64,000 bases of DNA from the NCBI GenBank assembly GCA_024734495.1, contig JALMQS010000099.1, positions 65,756,291 through 65,820,290 on the forward strand. Reading direction: 5' to 3'. The position numbers and the translations under genes are program-made. The notes under the pieces are model-generated. The model saw only the letters and a program-made list of their open reading frames with translations, made no database searches and had not been told where the DNA came from. How positions within the stretch are numbered: the first letter of the stretch is position 1; each line of letters begins with the position of its first letter. Origin of the DNA: Forficula auricularia. Taxonomy: Eukaryota > Arthropoda > Insecta > Dermaptera > Forficulidae. Positions 33,801 to 38,915 of this stretch are shown in pieces.

Positions 33801-35437
33801 AAGTAATCTATATCTATTTATATACCACAAAAATATAGTAAAGAAAAAGAAATATAAAAATATATAAGTATTCTGCACCTGTCTACTGAATTTATTTAAC
33901 ACAATTATAATTAATTTGAAAAAAAAACATTGTCTTTTGAAATTTTATATTCATTATTAATTTTAGTAGTAATATTTTCATTTATTAATTTTTTAGAGTA
34001 AAGAAGAAGGAAAAGGAAAAGGAACCTTGGGAAGAAGTTGAGGAAAAGCGCTATCTCTTCATGAAGGGTGAAAAAGAGGAAGAAGAAACACGACGCAAAA
34101 AACTTCCTGATATGCGTAAAACTGATTTATCACACAAGCAGCCTGAGCTTGCCCTAATCCCTGAGGACAAGATTAATGCGATGGATAAATTCCAAGGAGG
34201 TTTTCGCATCAACCCGAATGTTATCAAGAAAGCTTCAGATGATAGTAATACTATTGCTGCTAAAACTAATTTCCTGCCTAAAGGACCGCGTACTGATAGC
34301 GAATCTGGCTCAGATGCTGAAATTAAACGCAAACGCAAACAAATCCGCAAACGCGGTCCCGGCTCAGGTGGAGAAAGCTCCCGATCCCGGTCACATTCCC
34401 GAAATAAGGGTTCTAGGGCTGGATCCAGTCACTCTTCTCGTTCTCGAAGAAGCCGCAGCAAATCTGGCTCCTACATTCGAAGAAGATCGCATTCTGGCTC
34501 CTATAATCGATATGACTCAAGATCTCGATCTCGATCTTATGAACGTTATAGTCGATCTGGATCAAGATCCAGAAGCAGGTCATACCGCAGCAGAAGTCGT
34601 TCTTATAGTCGATCCCGGTCTCGAAGTCGTAGTTTTTCGGGGGATCGCCATCGCCGCTACGACCATCACATGAAATATCGAGGTCGTTACCAAGGGAATC
34701 GAGGAACATACTATCGACCACGATTCCAAAATTTCAAAAACTTTCGAGGAGGTGGAGGTGGAGGCGGTGGATATCCTCCACGTGGTGGAAGAGACGGATA
34801 TCATCCAAAATATATTCAAGGTGGTGGCCGAGGTCGGCCGTATCAAAAACGCGGACGAGGTCGAGGTAGAGGACGATTCTTTCACTACAAACCTGGTTAT
34901 CATCGTCGTTACGAGAGCAACAGACCACGCTCAAGGGATTCTGAAGATAGACGAAGCTATAGCCGAGATGAGGATGACCCCATGCGTAAAGTAGACGCTG
35001 TTAAAGAAAAAATCAACAAATATATTGAAGAAGAAGATAAGAAAGAACATGGAAGTGGGGAGAGAGAATCCCGAGGAAAGCGTGAACCACTTAGTGAAGG
35101 AGAGGCACCGGATGACGACGATTATCCTCCATTACCTCCAAACGGAAGTGGGACCTCTGGAGGCGGCGGAGGAGGCAACGGAAGCAACGCAGCTGGCAGC
35201 AGCAGTGGCTACGTCGACCGCAAGGTGTATGACGGTAAGTGGGCCGACGGCGAGGAGGAGGACACGGGGCACATGGATGCCGAGGTCGAGAAGGAGCCTG
35301 AGCCGGAGCAGGAAAATGAGGAAGTGACGCCCCAGGAGGCCAACAGCCTCGACGAGATAGACATTTTCATGCGCGAAGTCAAAGCCCAAAAGCAGGTGGA
35401 GATGAAAGAGAGAAAACAGATTGTTAGTCGATTATAA
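704..35437 (+). CDS. TTC14: TTC14-like S1/TPR protein, 19 coding exons (gene-level entry)
   Basis: Coding segments: 704-870, 4061-4185, 4472-4548, 6277-6402, 9018-9235, 12974-13114, 15780-15971, 16392-16514, 16576-16860, 19473-19643, 25164-25318, 27507-27651, 27727-27800, 30520-30742, 30820-30918, 32199-32225, 32320-32462, 32545-32629, 33997-35437. They sum to 4017 nt, exactly 1338 codons plus TAA, with every junction GT..AG and in phase. Seen: the TTC14 N-terminal region ([10 protein letters not shown], then [11 protein letters not shown]), an S1-like fold at about residues 124-205, three TPR-like units at about 300-425, a poly-Ser/Arg block at 485-541, Lys-rich linkers, and RS, Gly and RGG-like tracts from 950 on. 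Known: TTC14 proteins combine S1 and TPR domains; vertebrate members are shorter, about 770 residues. Inferred: a nuclear RNA-associated protein, from the S1 fold and RS/RGG tail; the precise role is unknown. The start is the first ATG opening the conserved frame. Confidence 0.88.
1390..2235 (-). mobile_element. Helitron-like non-autonomous element, minus strand
   Basis: On the minus strand it begins with a run of TA after about 2235, followed by AATTAAGGTTTTGTCTATAC. It shares its body with the + strand element at 60785-61695, including GAACGAAAACACCCT and GAGCAAAGTTGTAGG-type segments, and ends near 1390 with a GC hairpin and CTAGCAAGAGGGCTGC. It is interrupted by a separate element at 1825-2075. 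Family assignment is inferred from the fuller copy at 60.8 kb. Confidence 0.5.
1825..2075. mobile_element. GC-rich nested MITE with 3-bp AAT duplication
   Basis: Terminal inverted repeats AGCCGGATACTGA and TCAGTATCCGGCT; flanked by AAT at 1822-1824 and 2076-2078. Removing it and one AAT restores the host repeat as seen at 60.95 kb. The interior is rich in GCCTCG/CGAGGC motifs, in contrast to the AT-rich surroundings. The superfamily is unclear; the 3-bp duplication would allow a Harbinger-like or CACTA-like origin. Confidence 0.7.
3099..3593 (+). repeat. Family A TTAA MITE, copy 1
   Basis: Inverted ends TTAAGGTAGTTCTTTC and GAAAGAACTACCTTAA, TTAA at both borders, no coding capacity. The body contains GAAGACGATTTACCAC and ATATTCGGAGTAACTT, seen in all five copies. 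TTAA borders recall piggyBac-type target specificity (inference). Confidence 0.75.
4061..4185 (+). CDS. TTC14: TTC14 exon 2
   Basis: The acceptor follows a T-rich tract ending TTCTAG. The exon enters in phase 2 and leaves in phase 1 at GGTAAAA. It carries [12 protein letters not shown], a conserved TTC14 segment, then an acidic/Ser linker. An in-frame ATG at 4002 upstream reads through the acceptor and is not the true start. Confidence 0.85.
4472..4548 (+). CDS. TTC14: TTC14 exon 3
   Basis: Encodes [19 protein letters not shown] and ends in FFK at a GTAAGC donor, phase 1 to phase 0. The YAxMPP motif just ahead of the S1 fold is characteristic of TTC14. Confidence 0.88.
4640..5560. repeat. 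Fold-back flanks hosting the family C MITE
   Basis: Around the family C element, an approximate inverted repeat pairs 4655-4700 (AAGGTTTGACATTCATCATC) with 5494-5535 (GATGATGATGGTCAAACCTT). The right side, TTGATGA followed by a stem and GAAAC, recalls the hammerhead-like repeats elsewhere in the window. Similar flank text (TTTTTAATTAGAAATATT) recurs at about 2275. Confidence 0.4.
4809..5492 (+). repeat. Family C TTAA MITE, copy 1
   Basis: Inverted ends TTAAGGGCGTTCCCTAAT and ATTAGGGAACGCTCTTAA, with TTAA borders. 684 bp, no coding capacity. A shorter, internally deleted copy is at 27837. Confidence 0.75.
6277..6402 (+). CDS. TTC14: TTC14 exon 4 (S1 domain, first half)
   Basis: Forty-two complete codons, phase 0 at both ends, starting [18 protein letters not shown]. 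The GDxxxGxI pattern and the alternating hydrophobic strands are those of the first beta strands of an S1/OB RNA-binding fold. The acceptor uses TTTCAAG. Confidence 0.85.
6685..6727. repeat. GC-rich perfect-loop hairpin in intron 4
   Basis: CGAGCTT and AAGCTCG arms enclose GCGTGCC TTC GGCACGC. It stands out in AT-rich intron and is followed by another GC-rich palindromic stretch to about 6770. Origin unknown; possibly a transposon end. It shows no coding signature, although both strands are open for about 200 bp. Confidence 0.5.
7755..7840 (-). repeat. 3' end of a retroelement, minus strand (candidate)
   Basis: On the minus strand, GAGGACTTGTGTCTCTAAGC is followed by AATAAAGATT and a TTTA tail, the layout of a non-LTR retroelement 3' end. 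No coding part is visible nearby. Confidence 0.3.
8013..8165. repeat. Short AT-rich fold-back element
   Basis: Arms AATTTTTATTTAAATCACAC and GTGTGATTTAAATAAAAATT with a second inner pair (TTATTGAAACAAATAATT) around a centre at about 8080. No coding capacity. Confidence 0.65.
8262..8769 (+). repeat. Family A TTAA MITE, copy 2
   Basis: The best preserved ends of the family: TTAAGGTAGTTCTTTC and GAAAGAACTACCTTAA at exact TTAA borders, 508 bp. Confidence 0.8.
9018..9235 (+). CDS. TTC14: TTC14 exon 5 (S1 domain, second half)
   Basis: Starts [16 protein letters not shown], followed by [19 protein letters not shown], which has the V.C.V..V.....K. pattern of the last S1 strands, then [13 protein letters not shown]. 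Phase 0 to phase 2, donor GTAATA. The acceptor is TTTAAAG after a long T run. Confidence 0.87.
10279..10625. repeat. MITE with GGCGAAAATCA-type ends, copy 1
   Basis: Begins ATTGGCGAAAATCACGATAG and ends with GAGTTTCGCCAAT; the inverted ends are imperfect. Related ends occur at 8795 (ATTTTCGCCAATAG) and at 22622-22931. Confidence 0.45.
11192..11712. repeat. Family D long palindromic MITE, copy 1
   Basis: Arms pair across most of their length: AAGATCCCGACTTAGGTCGA against TCGACCTAACTCGGGATCTT, and inner GATAGGGTCGACATCCAATT against its complement near 11600. No coding capacity. A second copy lies at 43194-43732. Confidence 0.75.
11713..12973. other. Rest of intron 5
   Basis: AT-rich. At 11940-12000 there is a tRNA-like A-box stretch (GTAGTCGGTAGAGCG) with a weak B box, possibly a decayed SINE. 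Nothing else recognised. Confidence 0.35.
12974..13114 (+). CDS. TTC14: TTC14 exon 6
   Basis: Encodes [20 protein letters not shown] followed by YLSSQLGIG. This matches the conserved TTC14 segment (YE.V...SLGF.NP....L...LGI) between the S1 fold and the TPRs. Phase 2 to phase 2, donor GTAAAT. Confidence 0.88.
13545..14016 (+). pseudogene. Penelope-like element fragment, GIY-YIG endonuclease end
   Basis: The reading frame [19 protein letters not shown] continues to SGVYMLECN, then after a one-base frameshift at about 13757 to [27 protein letters not shown] and [12 protein letters not shown], stopping at 14016. The GVYxLxC and YIGQxxRSFxxRxxEH pair is the GIY-YIG domain that ends the protein of Penelope-like retroelements. 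No reverse transcriptase remains upstream. The start shares GTGTTGGTTxTAxGTGAAAC with fold-back elements at 28.8 and 40.6 kb, tying those to the same family. Confidence 0.75.
14389..14418 (+). ncRNA. Hammerhead-like motif downstream of Penelope fragment
   Basis: CTGAAGA at 14389, a weak stem (AGG..CCC), then GAAATATATT at 14410. It lies 373 bp after the GIY-YIG stop. The stem is degraded relative to the copies at 28738 and 38780, so activity is doubtful. Confidence 0.4.
15059..15200. repeat. Harbinger-like MITE with TAA duplication, copy 1
   Basis: Ends GGCCCGGTTGTATGTCGC and GCGACATACAACCGGGCC, TAA at 15056-15058 and 15201-15203. The 3-bp TAA duplication and GG..CC ends are typical of PIF/Harbinger MITEs. 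It includes the segment GGGATGGCCAATCAGAT shared with the other two copies. Confidence 0.75.
15780..15971 (+). CDS. TTC14: TTC14 exon 7 (TPR 1)
   Basis: Contains [20 protein letters not shown] and then [20 protein letters not shown]. Together these form a TPR helix pair with the usual W..G...F..G....A...Y..AL...P.....L pattern, at about residues 300-345. The donor is GTGAGT; phase 2 to phase 2. Confidence 0.9.
16392..16514 (+). CDS. TTC14: TTC14 exon 8 (TPR 2)
   Basis: Encodes [20 protein letters not shown] and [19 protein letters not shown], a second canonical TPR with conserved G, A and P positions. Phase 2 to phase 2, donor GTTAGT. The following intron is only 61 bp. Confidence 0.9.
16576..16860 (+). 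CDS. TTC14: TTC14 exon 9 (TPR 3 and basic linker)
   Basis: Starts with [20 protein letters not shown], a third TPR, followed by a Ser-rich stretch, a helix with [11 protein letters not shown] and a Lys-rich tail. The order of TPR, LxxLL-like helix and KKKKD tail follows TTC14. Phase 2 to phase 2, donor GTAAGC. Confidence 0.88.
16963..17503 (+). repeat. Family A TTAA MITE, copy 3
   Basis: TTAAGGTAGTTCTGTC at the left and GAAAGAACCTCCTTAA at the right, with the shared body. Somewhat more diverged than copy 2. Confidence 0.75.
17896..18588 (+). repeat. Family B TTAA MITE, left-truncated copy
   Basis: Body matches 30998-31715 (AGAACAGACAATAAGGATT, CAGTCCCGTGCTCGTTTGAC, CCACCAATCGATGCAGAAGT). 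The right end GAAACAACTACTTTAA is kept; the left terminal repeat is missing. Confidence 0.7.
18829..18849 (-). ncRNA. Hammerhead-like motif, minus strand
   Basis: Reading the minus strand: CTGAAGA, T, GG..CC stem, CGAAATATATAT. It lies 229 bp after the stop of the antisense GIY-YIG fragment, in the same order as the copy at 14.4 kb. Confidence 0.45.
19031..19050 (+). repeat. Twenty-base G run
   Basis: An uninterrupted run of 20 G on the + (sense) strand of TTC14 intron 9, within the Penelope fragment. It could form a quadruplex, and its length may be affected by sequencing. Confidence 0.8.
19473..19643 (+). CDS. TTC14: TTC14 exon 10 (poly-Ser/Arg block)
   Basis: The acceptor is a pure T tract ending in AG. 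It encodes SRKRRHR, a long Ser run with scattered Arg, and ends KSRKRRKR. The RS-type composition suggests nuclear speckle or splicing association (inference). Phase 2 to phase 2, donor GTAAAC. Confidence 0.85.
20189..20284. repeat. Inner palindrome
   Basis: ACTAATATTGTTACCGACC and GGTCGGTAACAATATTAGT are perfect inverted arms, with a shorter pair (CAACTGTAAAGTG / CACTTTACAGTGGG) inside. No coding capacity. Confidence 0.7.
20298..20664. repeat. Family E fold-back element, copy 1
   Basis: Near-complete palindrome: AGGACAATAGCTTATGCAAA at the left, its complement at the right, central arms AACATAAGGCCAGTCATCGA. The left arm holds an intact hammerhead-like motif on the minus strand; the right arm has lost the GAAAC part. 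Related copies at 20700 and 24186. Confidence 0.7.
20358..20400 (-). ncRNA. Hammerhead-like motif of family E (best preserved)
   Basis: On the minus strand: GAGCC, CTGAGGA, A, stem II GTCAAC with loop AAA and GTTGAC, then GAAAC, GTT and GGC. GCC/GGC can form stem I and the self-complementary ACGT a two-pair stem III in a dimer. One unpaired A sits between the core and stem II, which departs from the textbook core. Activity is not shown. Confidence 0.55.
20700..21046. repeat. Family E fold-back element, copy 2
   Basis: Long perfect arms (AAAGTTGTTATCGGGAAATA against its complement at 21025-21045; CTTGCTATGTTTACTAAGAA in the centre). The hammerhead-like core is degraded: ATGAAGA for CTGANGA, and GAAAC is lost. 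Confidence 0.7.
22622..22931. repeat. GGCGAAAATCA MITE carrying a Harbinger-like MITE
   Basis: Outer ends TTGGCGAAAATCA and TGATTTTCGCTAA enclose an inner palindrome at 22655-22842 (TATGTCGCAAAGTAAATGC arms, TAA at both sides), the second copy of the family at 15059. The inner element has lost its left GGCCCGGTTG. Confidence 0.6.
24186..24602. repeat. Family E fold-back element, copy 3
   Basis: Same arms as 20298 with a longer centre. The left-arm motif at 24241-24280 (minus) keeps CTGAGGA and the GTCAAC/GTTGAC stem but reads GAAACATT. The right arm (24505-24542) keeps GACGAAACGTTGGC but has lost CTGANGA. Confidence 0.65.
25164..25318 (+). CDS. TTC14: TTC14 exon 11
   Basis: Encodes [18 protein letters not shown], then [20 protein letters not shown]. 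Phase 2 to phase 1 with a GTAAGT donor. It lies after the longest coding intron (5.5 kb), which is packed with palindromic repeats. I recognise no domain in it; assignment rests on phase and on continuity of the charged linker. Confidence 0.82.
25556..26060 (+). repeat. Interspersed repeat family L, copy 1
   Basis: Shares AGGCCAAGTT, CTATTTACACGAACAATTTC, CCCTGCAGCTC and ATCTTGAAGAGAG with 57915-58300 and shorter pieces at about 42220. No terminal repeat or coding frame identified. Confidence 0.45.
26100..26551. repeat. hAT-like MITE with 8-bp duplication
   Basis: Ends CAATGCTTCTTAAAG and CTTTAAGAAGCACTG (one internal gap). Flanks CCCTAGGA (26092) and CTCTAGGA (26552) agree at 7 of 8. It hosts the Harbinger-like MITE at 26221-26391 and so is older than it. 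Confidence 0.65.
26221..26391. repeat. Harbinger-like MITE with TAA duplication, copy 3
   Basis: Ends GGGCCGGCTGTATGTCG and CGACATACAACTGGCCC, TAA on both sides (26218 and 26392), and the internal GGGATGGCCAATCAGAT shared with 15059. Confidence 0.75.
26815..27303. repeat. Fold-back MITE, AGATAGGGAG ends
   Basis: AGATAGGGAGAGAGC pairs with GGCACTCCCTATCT at the far end; inside, CCGCCATATTGGATC plus TTTCAAAACATTG pairs with CAATGTTTTGAAC and the GCAAGATGGCGG segment. No coding capacity. Confidence 0.55.
27507..27651 (+). CDS. TTC14: TTC14 exon 12
   Basis: Encodes [20 protein letters not shown] and then [20 protein letters not shown], a charged amphipathic helix. Phase 1 to phase 2; it breaks inside a TGG codon that the next exon completes. 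Confidence 0.83.
27727..27800 (+). CDS. TTC14: TTC14 exon 13 (Lys-rich)
   Basis: Short, almost entirely Lys/Glu/Ser ([20 protein letters not shown]). Phase 2 to phase 1, donor GTAAGA. It is probably a nuclear localisation or disordered basic linker. Confidence 0.82.
27837..28201 (+). repeat. Family C TTAA MITE, internally deleted copy
   Basis: Ends TTAAGGACGTTCCCTAAT and ATTAGGGAACATCCTTAA at TTAA. 365 bp against 684 bp in copy 1; the middle is missing. Confidence 0.7.
28694..28723 (-). ncRNA. Hammerhead-like motif, left arm
   Basis: Minus strand: CTGATGA, T, GGG..CCT stem, CGAAATATATCG. It faces an opposite-strand copy at 28738, 14 bp away. Confidence 0.45.
28738..28767 (+). ncRNA. Hammerhead-like motif, right arm
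   Basis: Plus strand: CTGATGA at 28738, T, stem GGG with CCC, then GAAATATAT at 28758. The ATATAT after GAA is self-complementary, as needed for a dimeric stem III. Confidence 0.5.
29084..29250 (+). repeat. Fragment of the ACCGACTTC fold-back element
   Basis: Contains GGCACCGACTTCAAAAAG, AACTAAATAAGATAATAATT and TTTTGAAGTCTG, matching the right halves of the elements at 46922 and 55711. Confidence 0.65.
29935..30327. repeat. Long near-perfect palindrome in intron 13
   Basis: Arms about 170 bp long: AATATAACAAAGAATAATTG, GATATTTATCGCGAGACTA and GGATTGTAGCTAAGTGGATC or their complements on both sides, with a short centre near 30120. AT-rich outer parts extend the symmetry further. No coding capacity. 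Confidence 0.75.
30520..30742 (+). CDS. TTC14: TTC14 exon 14
   Basis: Basic start ([20 protein letters not shown]), then [19 protein letters not shown] and an acidic [12 protein letters not shown] segment. Phase 1 to phase 2, acceptor TTAACAG, donor GTTTGT. Confidence 0.83.
30820..30918 (+). CDS. TTC14: TTC14 exon 15
   Basis: Encodes [20 protein letters not shown] and [13 protein letters not shown], a predicted helix. Only a 77-bp intron separates it from the previous exon. Phase 2 to phase 2, donor GTAATT. Confidence 0.83.
30998..31715 (+). repeat. Family B TTAA MITE, full copy
   Basis: Ends CAAGGTAGTTGTTTTCGC and GGAACAACTACCTTAA, resembling the ends of family A. 718 bp, no coding capacity. 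Confidence 0.7.
32199..32225 (+). CDS. TTC14: TTC14 exon 16 (27-nt micro-exon)
   Basis: Twenty-seven bases encoding STLEKMDE between TTTTTTTACAG and GTGATT. The phase 2 to phase 2 fit and the exact multiple of three mean it can be skipped without breaking the frame, so it may be alternatively spliced. Confidence 0.7.
32320..32462 (+). CDS. TTC14: TTC14 exon 17
   Basis: Encodes [20 protein letters not shown] and a segment ending RIERGER. Phase 2 to phase 1, donor GTGAGA. Several SP dipeptides suggest proline-directed phosphorylation sites (inference). Confidence 0.82.
32545..32629 (+). CDS. TTC14: TTC14 exon 18
   Basis: Encodes [20 protein letters not shown] and IPPMVTSTK. Phase 1 to phase 2, with a GTACGT donor after AA. 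Confidence 0.82.
33434..33616 (+). mobile_element. tRNA-derived SINE with perfect 15-bp duplication
   Basis: Pol III-type A box region (TAGGCTAGGCGGTAGCATG) and B box GTTCGAATCC at 33491, then a body ending in a poly(A) run. AATCTCCTTTTTGTA is repeated exactly at 33419-33433 and 33617-33631. The perfect duplication suggests a recent insertion, in TTC14 intron 18 in sense orientation. Confidence 0.88.
33997..35437 (+). CDS. TTC14: TTC14 exon 19 (RS/RGG-rich terminal exon)
   Basis: Opens with [19 protein letters not shown] and runs to the stop at 35435-35437. From about residue 950 it is dense in RS and SR dipeptides, then has a Tyr/Arg/Gly region with [10 protein letters not shown] and [10 protein letters not shown], an acidic/Pro patch ([10 protein letters not shown]), a Gly/Ser/Asn tract and a final helix ending QIVSRL. 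RS and RGG tracts are common in proteins of RNP granules. Base composition rises in GC from about 35090 on, unlike the upstream exons. A consensus donor in phase 1 lies inside it at 35235. Confidence 0.87.
35235..35241 (+). promoter_or_regulatory. TTC14: Strong 5' splice site inside TTC14 exon 19
   Basis: The sequence G|GTAAGTG follows GAC and splits a GGT glycine codon after its first base (phase 1). It matches the donor consensus better than most donors used in this gene. The exon at 53926 begins with GT, which would rebuild the same GGT codon. Whether it is used cannot be told from sequence alone. Confidence 0.55.
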
Positions 35438-35597
35438 GCAACATTAGAAAATAATTAATCAACCCCATTTGCAATATTAAATTTAGATTTTACTCCAAAT
35501 ATATCAATCTTGACATTTTATATAATTTTATATAATCAACTCTATCCTATTTTATTCATTCAATTTGCGAGTATTTTGTTTATTTCTTGTAATTTTA

Positions 35598-35603
35598 AAT
35601 AAA
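35598..35603 (+). terminator. TTC14: AATAAA poly(A) signal of TTC14
   Basis: AATAAA lies 161 bp after the stop codon, followed by AT-rich sequence with a T-rich stretch about 35 bp on. It is the first canonical signal downstream of the stop. Confidence 0.6.
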
Positions 35604-35712
35604 ATTATTTATACGTTCAATTGCGATTTAACTCTCTCAGTTTTCCTCTCGTCGATCCCTCTCTTCCATCTCCCCATCACTTAGCTAATAAGTGAGCTTG
35701 GCAAGGCCAAGA

Positions 35713-36016
35713 TATAAAAGGGGAGAGAAATCAATTACTTTTGTACTTTTCGATTCTTTGAGAGCAACTCATTTCCGTTTTCTAATTAACGAATTTAATT
35801 AAATTTTAACTTTCACATTTACTCCCTTTTAGAAATCATATAAATTTTTATTATAATTATATTAAATAAATCAATTTGATATATTATTTAAAATTTATTT
35901 ACTTAAAAAAATATAAATAAATAGCAGCTTATTCAGAATTTAATTGACACTTAGATTAAAGACAAATTAAATAACGCTCCGCTCCGTCAAGTTCATCCTT
36001 CTCCCTCAGCAATCAT
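35713..36016 (+). promoter_or_regulatory. Candidate TATA promoter and untranslated first exon
   Basis: TATAAAAG at 35713 sits in a GC-richer context just after the TTC14 poly(A) signal. About 300 bp on, AATCAT|GTAAGTTG at 36017 is a consensus donor. This could be the promoter and 5' UTR exon of a second transcript. It offers no coding start: the only ATG next to the donor runs straight into TAA. No partner exon is identified with confidence. Confidence 0.25.
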
Positions 36017-36235
36017 GTAAGTTGTGTTCTAATATTTTAATTAATTAATAAGCTTAAGTAATAACATAAATTTATTTAAAAAAATTGGCTTTTTAAACGC
36101 GGAGCTTTCTAATTTTAAGTATTTTTATTTTATCATATAAAATTTAATCTAATGTTAATATAATAATAAGAGTAGCAGTTTGTCTGCACTATACTTTTTC
36201 AACTTCAAATTGGACTAATCATTTTGACAATAGAC

Positions 36236-36586
36236 GGGGTCGTTCATAAAATACGTACAAGCGATAGAGGGGATATTATAGCTAAGCGTTACAATATGTG
36301 ACGATGGGGGTGAAGCTGTGACGTCACGTAGATACATCAATTTAATGTGACTGATGTAATGATTTTTAAATTTCATTTGATTTTAAAAAATTTTAATGTT
36401 AAACTCATAAAACCGATTTTCTTATACATAAATATAATTTCTAACTTATATTTTTTTTTGTTTTAAGAAAGAAAGAGTTGAATTAGGAGATTGTGTCATG
36501 ATTATTTTTATAGCCTAGGGCTCTATACAAATGTGACGAATGTGTCTGTATTTAAACTAACGTATTTTATGGATGACACTTAATCA
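36236..36586. repeat. MITE with CATAAAATACGT ends
   Basis: GTCGTTCATAAAATACGTA at the left and AACGTATTTTATGGATGAC at the right form imperfect inverted ends. The interior contains TGTGACGTCACG. Superfamily not determined. Confidence 0.55.
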
Positions 36587-36839
36587 CTTTCAAGAATGAA
36601 TAGATTTCATTTAATTTCTCAAGAAGTATTTAATTTGAAATTGATTTTAGCATGATTTTTTTATTTAGACCAGCTTTTCTCAAATTTTGATAAAGATAAA
36701 TAAAAATATGCAAATCCGGGCGATTTGTTCGAATTTTCTTGATTCTCTGAGAGTTTATTTATAATTCAAAAAATGTCCAGATGAATTCTAACCATTTAAG
36801 TATTTCGCAAATGCATGCTCAGTCAAGACAATCTCGAAT

Positions 36840-36978
36840 CAGGCACGGCGGAACAATCTTAGACCAGGGGGGTCAAAACTTGGAAAGTGATGTAGGCTTA
36901 CCGGGGGCTCTGGGGGGTATGGAATACGTAGACTAATTCCCAGGGAGGTCAACTGACCCCACGGTTCCGCCGTCCCTG
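36840..36978. repeat. hAT-like MITE with exact 8-bp duplication
   Basis: Ends CAGGCACGGCGGAAC and GTTCCGCCGTCCCTG. TCTCGAAT is repeated exactly at 36832-36839 and 36979-36986. A degraded relative lies at 58920-59012. Confidence 0.85.
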
Positions 36979-37981
36979 TCTCGAATCATGCCTTAAATTG
37001 TACCAGCTTGAAAGCTAAATTTTGAACTCAGTAGTGTAGTGTAGTTAATTAGTAGTTGTTAAAACCATCCGATATCCCTATCCCCATGAATATACCAGAC
37101 CAGTGGGTTTTTAAATAGGGAAGCTGCTAAAGTTTTTGGGGCGGGCCCCGAAAAATAAAAACTCAAAGTCAATTTAAATAAAAAATATTTATTTATAGCT
37201 TGTTTGCTATCACACATTTTTTTCCCCTGTTAATTATTTCATAGATAATCTTGAGATTAATTTGGGTGCTTGAAATAAAAAATCTAAATACCTTTTCTAG
37301 TATTATCCAGACCTTTCACATGAAGATCCATTTATTGATGATAAATTTAGCTAATTACACAAATATCGAAATGTTCGAAATAATGATTCTTACGAAGACT
37401 TGGAAAGTAGGAGTCAAAACGTCGTGTTAGTACTAAACAGGTTGAAATAATTCTCTAATTTCATCATAGAAGGTCTAACCGGTAAAAATCTTGTAGATCA
37501 GTTCTTTTATTTATAACTTCTTTCCAAAATAAAAATATATTCATATTAATTAAATTTTTTTTGTCCACTTGTATATGGATGAAGGAGCTTAACGTTTCGC
37601 TTAATTTTGAATTTTCTTGAAGAACTAGTGAAATAAACAAAACCTCTTGATTAATTGTGCGATGAGAGGTCTTGGAAGCCACTGACAAAAGGTCTACGAG
37701 GAAAGAGAAAAGAAGCGAAGAGAGTACTCTACTACTGAGGGTGGATTTCCATGCAAACGCGGTCAACCGTGCAAAACCCAAGCTGGAGCGGCTAATTGGC
37801 CAAATATCAAGCTACCACTTAATTCACGTACAATAGTCAGGGACCCAGCTTGCTTTCATTTCCTTCTTTTTTTTTGTTGGTCTTTTTTAATGCAGAACAA
37901 TAAGAAAAAAAATTAATTTCTAATATTGAAAATCGATCGATAGGTCAACTTTAAGAAAACTGATTTTTTTTTTTGTTGTAA

Positions 37982-38504
37982 TTAAGGTTCTTTCACAAAT
38001 GCAAGAATTCAAGAAGTCTTCGAAACTTGGAATATAAGTCATTAAAAGCATAATAAAACACACTGTTAAAATTTGAAGACAATTTACCACACCAAACATG
38101 AAATAATTGCAATTAAAAATGAAATTTTTTACATATGGTAGATTGGGAAAGGGTGAGAAAATGATAATTATTATTTCTTTTTTCATTGAAGGACTTTCAC
38201 CATCTTGATGAAAAACTAATATTTGTTAGAATAATATATTCGGAGTAATTTAAAACAAAATTGAAATTATTTACCTCGTAGTTTTGATAAAAAATAAAAA
38301 AAAACATATTTGGGCGATTATTTTTAGTGGAGGGGATATAAAGTCAATGGCTTGGAAACGATCCATTCATTTAGGGAATATAGTAGTGTAAAAAGTACAG
38401 TCACGTTAAAAAACATAACCTAAAATTTTAGCACCGTTCATATTTATAGAGTGGTTACGAGGCTAAAACTTTTTGTATGGATTGTCGCGAAAGAACCGCC
38501 TTAA
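37982..38504 (+). repeat. Family A TTAA MITE, copy 5
   Basis: TTAAGGTTCTTTC (3-bp deletion in the end) and GAAAGAACCGCCTTAA at TTAA borders, full body. Confidence 0.78.
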
Positions 38505-38683
38505 AAAAATTTCTGTTTATTTGTTTAGAAAGATTTAAAAGATGGACACATATAGAAACTTCGTTCTTGTTCCATGTTTGTTTTTCGAAAAAGAAGAACC
38601 GTTTTAAACTTTCTTAGTAAACATCGAAATGTTATTTGGGTAACCCTTGAACGATATAATCTTATGACCTGAAATTAAACATA

Positions 38684-38915
38684 AAACTTTATTAATTAAT
38701 AAAGTAAAGGGTGTGTAGTTTCACAGTGAATGAATTAAAACTCAAATAGGTTTATACAAAGTTTTTAACCTGTAAACTCCTGATGATGGACTAATAATCC
38801 GAAATATATTGAGTTTGTATAAACCTATTTGAGTTTTATTTTATTCACTGTGAAACTACACACCCTTTACTTTATTAATTAAAATCATGTTTCACCTAAA
38901 ACCAACACCACTTTC
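38684..38915. repeat. Penelope-like fold-back with hammerhead-like motif
   Basis: Arms TTTATTAATTAATAAAGTAA, GGGTGTGTAGTTTCACAGTG and CTCAAATAGGTTTATACAAA are mirrored at 38812-38882. The motif at 38780 lies in the loop. The right edge has GTTTCACCTAAAACCAACACC, as in the other Penelope-derived repeats. Confidence 0.65.
38780..38811 (+). ncRNA. Hammerhead-like motif
   Basis: CTGATGA, T, stem GGA with TCC around CTAATAA, then GAAATATATT. The GGA/TCC stem replaces GGG/CCC seen at 28738 and 40710: a paired change that keeps the helix. Confidence 0.5.

Noticed and set aside
34051..35389. Several open frames overlapping the last TTC14 exon in other frames
   Set aside because: They are by-products of the Arg/Ser/Gly codon bias of the real frame, which continues in phase from 18 upstream exons.
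36000..36025. Translation start adjoining the donor at 36017, as first exon of the 53926 exon
   Set aside because: Splicing CAT to GTGAAGG gives ATG directly followed by TGA, so it cannot open the frame of the acidic exon.
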